Of a stretch of 9,630 nucleotides of DNA, positions 4,942 to 9,630 are shown piece after piece (position 1 is the first letter of the stretch; the number at the start of each line of letters is the position of its first letter). The stretch comes from an uncultured Oscillospiraceae bacterium (GTDB lineage: Bacteria; Bacillota; Clostridia; Oscillospirales; Acutalibacteraceae): contig CABSLJ010000089.1 in the NCBI GenBank assembly GCA_902478455.1, forward strand, positions 1-9,630, written 5' to 3'. A model generated the notes under the pieces. It had not been told where the DNA came from and searched no databases. It saw only the letters and a program-made list of their open reading frames with translations. The translations under genes and the position numbers were made by a program.

Positions 4942-7206
4942 ATGAAACTTTCCCAAAATGCGATCACCGTGCTCGAAAGGCGCTACCTCATCCGTGACAG
5001 CGAGGGCAAACCGGTGGAGACCGTGGAGGAACTCTTCTGGCGGGTGGCAAACGCCATCGCCGCCTCGGACAAGCTCCACGACCCGGACGCCGATGTTTCC
5101 GGCACGGCGCGCGCGTTTTTCGATATGATGACTAACCTTGAATTTCTGCCCAACTCCCCCACCCTCATGAACGCCGGGCGGCCGCTCGGCCAGCTTTCGG
5201 CCTGCTTTGTGCTGCCGGTGGAGGATTCCATGGAGGACATCTTCGAGGCCATCAAGCAGGCGGCCCTCATCCACAAATCGGGAGGCGGAACCGGCTTTTC
5301 TTTCTCCCGGCTGCGACCGGCGGGCAGCACGGTCAACTCGACCGGCGGCGTCGCCTCCGGCCCCATCAGCTTTATGCGGGTGTTCAACATGGCCACCGAG
5401 GCGGTCAAGCAGGGCGGTACGCGCCGGGGGGCCAACATGGGCATCCTGCGGATTGACCATCCGGACATTCTCTCCTTCATCGACTGCAAGAAGGACAACA
5501 AGGAGATCACCAACTTCAATATCTCGGTCGGCCTGACCGAGGCCTTCATGAACGCCGTGGAGCAGGATACCGACTACGACCTCATCGACCCCCACAGCAA
5601 GAAGGCGGTGGGGACCTTGAACGCCCGCGAGGTGTTTGGGCGCATCGTCGATTCGGCGTGGCGCAACGGCGAACCGGGCATCATCTTCCTCGACCGGCTC
5701 AACCGGGACAACGTCGTCCCCGGCCAGGGGGAGATTGAATCGACCAACCCCTGCGGCGAACAGCCGCTGCTGCCCTATGAATCGTGCAATCTGGGCTCGA
5801 TCAACCTGACCAAAATGCTGAAGCTTGAGAACGGCAGGGATGACATCGACCTCCAGAAGCTGGGAGAGACGGTCAAAAAGGCGGTCCATTTTCTGGACAA
5901 CGTCATCGACGCCAACAAATATCCGCTCGAGCGCATCGACTACGTCACCAAGCAGACCCGCAAGATCGGCCTGGGCGTCATGGGCTGGGCCGACGCCCTG
6001 CTTCTGATGGGTATCCCGTACAATTCGGATGAGGCCGTCGAACTCGCCGAGCTGGTCATGCGCTTCATCACCGAGACCGGCCGCGAGGAAAGCGCCGTCC
6101 TGGCCAAAGCCCGCGGCCCCTTCCCCCTCTTCTTTGAAAGCATTCTGCCCAAGGAAAAGCCGCAGCGCAACGGCACCATCACCACCATCGCCCCCACGGG
6201 AACCCTGTCTCTGCTGGCGGGCTGCTCTTCAGGCGTGGAGCCGGTTTTCGGCTATGTGTACATCCGCAACATTATGGACGGCACCGAGATGCTGGAGGTC
6301 AACCCCATCCTGCGCCAGGTGCTCGAAGCGCGCGGACTCTATTCAGACGCGCTGATGAAGCGCGTCGCCGCCGAGGGAACCATCGCCCACATCGAGGAGA
6401 TTCCGCAGGACATCCGCCGCGTCTTCGTTAGCGCCCACGAGGTCACGCCGGAGTTCCACATCCGCATGCAGGCCGCCTTCCAGAAATATACCGACAACGC
6501 CGTCTCCAAGACGGTCAACTTCAGCCACGACGCCACCCGCGAGGAGGTCGCTCAGGTGTACAGGCTGGCCTTCCAGCTCGACTGCAAGGGCGTGACCATC
6601 TACCGGGACGGCAGCCGCGACGAGCAGGTGCTCAACATCGGCAAGGTCAAGCACGAGGGCGACCCCGCGGAGGAGCCCGCCGTGCGCAAGATCACCCCGC
6701 GCCCGCGTCCCGATATGACCAACGGCACCACCGAACGGGTCAAGATCGGCTGCGGCAATCTGTACATCACCGTCAATTACGACGACCAGGGCATCTGTGA
6801 GATCTTCACCAACAACGGCAAAGCCGGCGGCTGCCCCTCGCAGTCGGAGGCGACGGCGAGGCTCGCCTCCATCGCCCTGCGCTCGGGTATGGACGTGCAG
6901 AGCATCGTCGAGCAGCTCAAGGGCATCCGCTGCCCGTCGACCATCCGCCAGCCGGGGATGAAGTGCACCTCCTGCCCCGACGCCATCGCCAAGACGATCG
7001 AAAAGGTCTACCGCCAGCAGGTCGCCCTGGGCAAGTGGGCGGAGCCCGCCCGCAGGGAGCACGCTCCCGCCGCCCCGGTTTCTGCCGAGGGCGTGGAGAC
7101 GGTGGTGGCCGGCCGCATGAAATTCTGTCCCGAATGCGGCGCGCGCCTTGAGCATGAGGGTGGCTGCGTCATCTGCCGCAACTGCGGCTACTCCAAGTGC
7201 GGCTGA
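4942..7206 (+). CDS. nrdJ: Adenosylcobalamin-dependent (class II) ribonucleotide reductase
   Basis: 754-residue enzyme that reduces ribonucleotides to deoxyribonucleotides, using adenosylcobalamin to make the active-site thiyl radical without oxygen. No N-terminal ATP cone is seen. The catalytic barrel carries Cys88 (QLSACFV) and Cys282 (ESCNLGS) as the redox pair, and NPCGE (269-273) with radical Cys271; the 11-residue spacing of Cys271 to Cys282 matches characterised class II enzymes. Further motifs are KSGGGTGFSFSRLRP (112-126) and the phosphate-binding PTGTLSLL (419-426 region). A TSCPD domain follows (about 600-690; TSCPD at 676-680). The C-terminus is a zinc ribbon CPEC...CRNC (729/732/745/748) ending in YSKCG, a likely shuttle thiol tail. 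The start at 4942 begins MKLSQNAITVLE, typical of the family; an ATG at 4930 directly abuts the GAGAGGA RBS and is less likely. Transcribed alone under apparent NrdR control. Confidence 0.96.
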   Translation: MKLSQNAITVLERRYLIRDSEGKPVETVEELFWRVANAIAASDKLHDPDADVSGTARAFFDMMTNLEFLPNSPTLMNAGRPLGQLSACFVLPVEDSMEDIFEAIKQAALIHKSGGGTGFSFSRLRPAGSTVNSTGGVASGPISFMRVFNMATEAVKQGGTRRGANMGILRIDHPDILSFIDCKKDNKEITNFNISVGLTEAFMNAVEQDTDYDLIDPHSKKAVGTLNAREVFGRIVDSAWRNGEPGIIFLDRLNRDNVVPGQGEIESTNPCGEQPLLPYESCNLGSINLTKMLKLENGRDDIDLQKLGETVKKAVHFLDNVIDANKYPLERIDYVTKQTRKIGLGVMGWADALLLMGIPYNSDEAVELAELVMRFITETGREESAVLAKARGPFPLFFESILPKEKPQRNGTITTIAPTGTLSLLAGCSSGVEPVFGYVYIRNIMDGTEMLEVNPILRQVLEARGLYSDALMKRVAAEGTIAHIEEIPQDIRRVFVSAHEVTPEFHIRMQAAFQKYTDNAVSKTVNFSHDATREEVAQVYRLAFQLDCKGVTIYRDGSRDEQVLNIGKVKHEGDPAEEPAVRKITPRPRPDMTNGTTERVKIGCGNLYITVNYDDQGICEIFTNNGKAGGCPSQSEATARLASIALRSGMDVQSIVEQLKGIRCPSTIRQPGMKCTSCPDAIAKTIEKVYRQQVALGKWAEPARREHAPAAPVSAEGVETVVAGRMKFCPECGARLEHEGGCVICRNCGYSKCG

Positions 7207-7222
7207 TGCTTTTGACGTAATG

Positions 7223-7407
7223 CCCTGCGTTGTCATGAATCAATTGAAACAGCAGGGAGCAAACGCCGCAAAACAGTGGTAACAAGTTTATTAGGGGCGC
7301 TCAGCGTGCGTCCCTGTAGTCCCGTCTCAGTCATAAGGGCCGTCATCGCCTGTGGATGCATGGACCTTTATGGCGCGCTTTGCGCTCAACCGCCTGAACG
7401 CATTCAG
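7223..7407 (+). ncRNA. Structured non-coding segment after nrdJ (3' UTR or candidate small RNA)
   Basis: Between the nrdJ stop and the terminator lie several consecutive foldable elements on the plus strand. H1 (7223-7257) has CCCTGC/GCAGGG extended by GTT/AAC and TCA/TGA with single-base bulges. H2 (7293-7315) has an 8-pair stem and 7-nt loop. H3 (7330-7374) has about 18 pairs including GU, two single-base bulges and a 7-nt loop. There are also small hairpins GCGC-TTT-GCGC (7375-7385) and CTGAA-CGCA-TTCAG (7394-7407). No convincing coding frame covers it. It may be a 3' UTR, a processed or independent small RNA ending at the terminator, or a degenerate repeat element. A TTGACG at 7212-7217 could be a -35, but the matching -10 is poor. 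It matches no RNA family I recognise. Confidence 0.35.
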
Positions 7408-7409
7408 CA

Positions 7410-7449
7410 AAAACGCCCCCGAATTCTGAAGCGAATTCGGGGGCGTTTT
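7410..7449. terminator. Bidirectional Rho-independent terminator (nrdJ and LCP gene)
   Basis: A perfect 17-bp stem (7410-7426 with 7433-7449) with a 6-nt loop TGAAGC is flanked by A residues on the left and T residues on the right, so it gives a T run on either strand. It sits 14 nt after the stop of the minus-strand LCP gene and about 200 nt after the nrdJ stop, and so serves both converging units. Confidence 0.92.
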
Positions 7450-7463
7450 CTCACAAATTAAGA

Positions 7464-8612
7464 CTAATCGGCCCTGTTCTGCTCACCTTCGTAGATAAAG
7501 TCCGCGAGGTTCGCGCGGGCGCCAGCCATGTCCGGAATGACCAGAGCGAGCTGGCCGTTGCACCACTGATTGACAAATTCGGAATACTGCGGCACAAAAT
7601 AGGTTTCCAGAGGATAATTCAAATAGGTCAGGGAGTTCCACACCAGGGTGAGGATTTCATTCTGGGTGAGATTGGTGGTGATGTAACCGCCGATATCCGA
7701 CACAATCAAGCGGATGTCGTTGAGATTGGCCGACTTGAATTCTCCCATCACGGCCATGAGCACGTCGCGCTGACGGCTGGTGCGGTCAAAGTCCGAGCCT
7801 GCGCTGCTGCGATTGCGGGCGTGAGCCAGCGCCTGGCTGCCCGAAAGCCGGTAGGTGCCCGCGCCGTTTAACGGGGTGTTGTTGTCGCTGGGGTCGGCCC
7901 ATTGATTGATGAAGTTGACCTCCGAATCGGAAAGCTCCATTGTCACGCCGCCCAGGCGGTCAATGACGCTGACAAAGCTTTGGAAATCCACCACGGCGTA
8001 GCGGTCGATATCGATGCCGAAGTTGCGCTCAATGGTTTCGATGGCCAGCTTGGGTCCGCCCATGCTGTAGGACGCGTTGAGCTTATTTTCCGAACGTCCG
8101 GGGATTTTGACCCAGATATCGCGCAGGAAGGAGGTCATTTTGATCTTATTGTGGCGGGTGTCGATGGAAAGGAGGATCATGGTGTCGCTTCGACCGTAGG
8201 TCGCGCCGAACTGACGGTCCTCGCCGAACAGAAGAATATTCTGTACCATCGGGTCGTGCAGCAGCTGCCCGTCGACCAGCTCCATCTCCGGCATACTGCT
8301 GACCACCTCGACGCCGGAGACCAGTTCGTCCGGCTCTTCGGAGATGTCCACAATGGATTGATCTCCCTCAAGATTATTGAACCCGAAGCTGTTGAGGATG
8401 CTGTAGCCGTAGACCATGCCGCTACCCACAAGGGCAAAAACGACGCTCAGGCAGAGGATGAGAATGTTGACCGCCTTTTTCCTGGCGCTCATTTTCTTTT
8501 TTGCGGGCGGCTTGGAAAAGGAGGAGATGTCCTCGAATTCCCGGATTTCATTTTCGGCGTTCATGCCGTTTTCCTCCGGCAGAGGCCGGTTGTTGTTGTT
8601 TTCGTTTGCCAT
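7464..8612 (-). CDS. LytR-CpsA-Psr (LCP) family cell-wall polymer ligase
   Basis: 382-residue membrane-anchored protein that, by family knowledge, transfers undecaprenyl-phosphate-linked glycopolymers (teichoic acid-like or capsular) onto peptidoglycan outside the cell. A hydrophilic Asn/Glu-rich cytoplasmic tail (1-37) is followed by a basic stretch KKKMSARKK, one transmembrane helix (about 48-70), a linker, and the LCP domain (about 124-292). Family motifs are visible: NILLFGED, the RSDTM arginine (141), SFLRDIWV with Arg164, NKLNASYSMGGP, and LSGSQALAHARNR plus FDRTSRQRDVL with the arginines that hold the polyprenyl pyrophosphate. Start chosen at 8612 (MANEN); an in-frame ATG at 8663 gives a 399-residue product, but its AAGGA abuts the codon and the leader would be only about 13 nt. 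Monocistronic, with its own promoter and shared terminator. Confidence 0.93.
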   Translation of the reverse strand: MANENNNNRPLPEENGMNAENEIREFEDISSFSKPPAKKKMSARKKAVNILILCLSVVFALVGSGMVYGYSILNSFGFNNLEGDQSIVDISEEPDELVSGVEVVSSMPEMELVDGQLLHDPMVQNILLFGEDRQFGATYGRSDTMILLSIDTRHNKIKMTSFLRDIWVKIPGRSENKLNASYSMGGPKLAIETIERNFGIDIDRYAVVDFQSFVSVIDRLGGVTMELSDSEVNFINQWADPSDNNTPLNGAGTYRLSGSQALAHARNRSSAGSDFDRTSRQRDVLMAVMGEFKSANLNDIRLIVSDIGGYITTNLTQNEILTLVWNSLTYLNYPLETYFVPQYSEFVNQWCNGQLALVIPDMAGARANLADFIYEGEQNRAD

Positions 8613-8683
8613 ATCAATCACTTCCCTTTCGGTCAGACGCGGGAACTCCTCGGGATTTCCCATTCCTTATCACATTCCTGGGT

Positions 8684-8712
8684 ATTGTACTACAATTCGC
8701 TGAAAGAATCAA
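8684..8712 (-). promoter_or_regulatory. Promoter of the LCP gene
   Basis: On the minus strand -35 TTGATT (8707-8712), 17-nt spacer, -10 TACAAT (8684-8689). Predicted start is near 8677, 37 nt past the end of the upstream nucleotidase gene, giving a leader of about 65 nt to the preferred ATG at 8612. This argues that the LCP gene is not dependent on read-through from yfbR, although no strong terminator separates the two. Confidence 0.7.
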
Positions 8713-8749
8713 TTCCTTTGGGGCAGGGAATATCGACCAGCGGATCCAC

Positions 8750-9334
8750 TCAATCCTGCTCGTCCAGCGTCAGGCTGTAGGAGGGCAGGAATTCCTCCAG
8801 AAAACAATCGGCCTCCGGCAGGTGCATGGAGAGCACGGCCTGCCGCAGGGAGAACTCCGCCTTCTCGAATTCGGCGTTGCCCATCCGTTTTTCTTCCAGA
8901 CATTTGATCAGGGCGGAAATTTTATCCGCCGCCTTGACGATTCTCCAAAGCTCCCTGTCTTCCTCCTGCTCAACAAGCAGCGGGCGGTAATCGGGCCGCA
9001 GGTCCTCCGGCAGAAGGCTTAAAAGCTTTTCCTGCGCCACCTGTTCGACCTCACGGTAGGCGTTCCGGATTTCCGGATTGTAATACTTGACCGGCGTGGG
9101 CAGGTCGCCGGTGAGGATTTCCGTCGCGTCGTGATACAGCCCCAAAAGCGCCGCGCGCTCGGGGTTGACCGTTCCGCCGAACCGCCGGTTGCGCAGCAAC
9201 GCCAGCGCGTGGGCGAGAACGCTCACGTCTAGGCTGTGCTCGCAGATGTTTTCCGGGCGGGTATTGCGCATCAGTCCCCAGCGGTTGATGTATTTCATCC
9301 TGGAAAGCATAGCATAGAAATGGCTGCCTGACAC
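8750..9334 (-). CDS. yfbR: HD-domain 5'-deoxynucleotidase, YfbR type
   Basis: 194-residue cytoplasmic HD phosphohydrolase, nearly the same length and layout as E. coli YfbR, which removes the phosphate from deoxyribonucleoside 5'-monophosphates in a metal-dependent reaction. Conserved landmarks fall at the same residue numbers: Arg18-Trp19 in INRWGLMRN (selects against ribonucleotides), His33 in CEHS, the His68-Asp69 HD pair in YHDATE, GDLPTPVKY, and Asp137 in KAADK. The C-terminus SLTLDE matches the family. The start is a GTG at 9334, with GAGGGGG 6 nt upstream and the N-terminus SGSHFYAMLSRMKYINRW aligning from residue 2. The enzyme would influence dNTP pools together with NrdJ, though they are in separate units. 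No convincing promoter was found upstream (9335-9539), which holds only a GCGCTG/CAGCGC dyad at 9442-9466. Confidence 0.95.
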   Translation of the reverse strand: MSGSHFYAMLSRMKYINRWGLMRNTRPENICEHSLDVSVLAHALALLRNRRFGGTVNPERAALLGLYHDATEILTGDLPTPVKYYNPEIRNAYREVEQVAQEKLLSLLPEDLRPDYRPLLVEQEEDRELWRIVKAADKISALIKCLEEKRMGNAEFEKAEFSLRQAVLSMHLPEADCFLEEFLPSYSLTLDEQD

Positions 9335-9539
9335 GAAAATCCCCCTCGCTCGACCTTTTTTCCCGATTTTATTACGCTACCCATCATACCCCGTTTTACC
9401 CCTGGAATTGTTACGATTTTATGAAGCTTTGCGCGCCCGCGGCGCTGCAGCCGGCCTGTCCAGCGCGGAAAAGCGTGCATTTTCTCCTCACCGAAACCGC
9501 GCAGTCGCCCCGTGTTCCGATTTTGTAACGGCTTTGTCA

Positions 9540-9568
9540 TTGCACTGAGCGGCAAAAAAGGGTATAAT
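9540..9568 (+). promoter_or_regulatory. Plus-strand promoter for a gene beyond the contig end
   Basis: -35 TTGCAC (9540-9545), 17-nt spacer, perfect -10 TATAAT (9563-9568), predicted start about 9575. It is divergent from yfbR and points off the right edge, so the gene or RNA it drives is not in the window. Confidence 0.65.
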
Positions 9569-9608
9569 AACTTCACATTAATCAGCCGGGCGGCCGTGGG
9601 CGACACAC

Positions 9609-9630
9609 CTGTCTCTTATACACATCTGAC
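9609..9630. other. Nextera/Tn5 mosaic-end sequencing adapter (artefact)
   Basis: CTGTCTCTTATACACATCT (9609-9627) is the exact 19-bp Tn5 mosaic end in the orientation seen when a read runs into the Nextera adapter, and the next bases GAC continue as the read-1-side adapter. This is untrimmed library sequence, not genomic DNA, and marks a contig end. The biological sequence should be taken to stop at or before 9608. Confidence 0.95.

Noticed and set aside
4849..5889. Long minus-strand open frame (346 codons) opposite nrdJ
   Set aside because: Antisense shadow of the reductase, rich in Asp/Val/Gly/Arg with no recognisable domain; it would also run through the nrdJ promoter.
6343..7236. Minus-strand open frame (297 codons) opposite the nrdJ 3' half
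   Set aside because: Antisense shadow of the TSCPD and zinc-ribbon coding region, with low-complexity Ala/Val/Gly/Asp composition and no domain.
7233..7361. 42-codon minus-strand frame with AAAGG before its ATG
   Set aside because: It lies beyond the LCP terminator in its own direction, has no promoter, has codon use unlike the neighbours, and overlaps the hairpins of the structured segment. The RBS spacing of 3 nt is also too short.
7276..7461. 61-codon plus-strand frame after nrdJ
   Set aside because: It reads straight through the bidirectional terminator, lacks an RBS, and resembles no protein.
9295..9606. 103-codon minus-strand frame at the right edge
   Set aside because: It overlaps the yfbR RBS and start in another frame, crosses the intergenic region, and has no domain or RBS of its own.
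9609..9627. Tn5-like transposon end
   Set aside because: The 19-bp mosaic end is an engineered sequence used in library preparation; at a contig terminus, followed by adapter bases, it is an artefact.

Overview
This window looks like chromosomal DNA from a GC-rich Gram-positive bacterium of the Clostridia. The evidence is a LytR-CpsA-Psr cell-wall ligase, a Bce/Gra-type intramembrane-sensing histidine kinase with its OmpR-type regulator, clear AGGAGG-type ribosome binding sites, sigma-A-like promoters, and a class II (adenosylcobalamin-dependent) ribonucleotide reductase. No phage, IS, CRISPR or plasmid hallmark gene is visible. Both window edges look like contig ends. A tRNA is cut at base 1, and the last 22 bases are a Nextera transposase/sequencing adapter rather than genome.

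Layout, left to right. The left half is read on the minus strand: nagA (3506-4645, with its own promoter and terminator), then two paralogous small membrane proteins with a predicted winged-helix-like segment and a C-terminal zinc ribbon (2719-3285 and 2121-2669, closed by a strong terminator at 2063-2098), then a response regulator and sensor kinase pair (1314-1979 and 260-1282), then a partial tRNA-Arg(CCG) with its own promoter. A divergent intergenic region (4646-4941) separates nagA from nrdJ on the plus strand (4942-7206). The nrdJ promoter carries two NrdR-box-like 16-mers exactly 31 bp apart, overlapping the -35 and -10 elements. nrdJ is followed by about 190 nt of strongly foldable non-coding DNA and a 17-bp perfect hairpin that can terminate transcription from both sides. 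From the right come an LCP-family protein (7464-8612, minus) and a YfbR-like 5'-deoxynucleotidase (8750-9334, minus). A good plus-strand promoter at 9540-9568 points to a gene lost beyond the contig end.

Two functional themes recur. Deoxynucleotide metabolism is represented by NrdJ (makes deoxynucleotides) and YfbR (hydrolyses dNMPs). The cell envelope is represented by NagA (amino-sugar and peptidoglycan recycling), the LCP ligase, and a two-component system of the antibiotic/envelope-stress type. Each gene or gene pair appears to have its own promoter, so this is a series of short transcription units rather than one operon. The least explained parts are the tandem zinc-ribbon membrane pair and the structured RNA-like segment after nrdJ.
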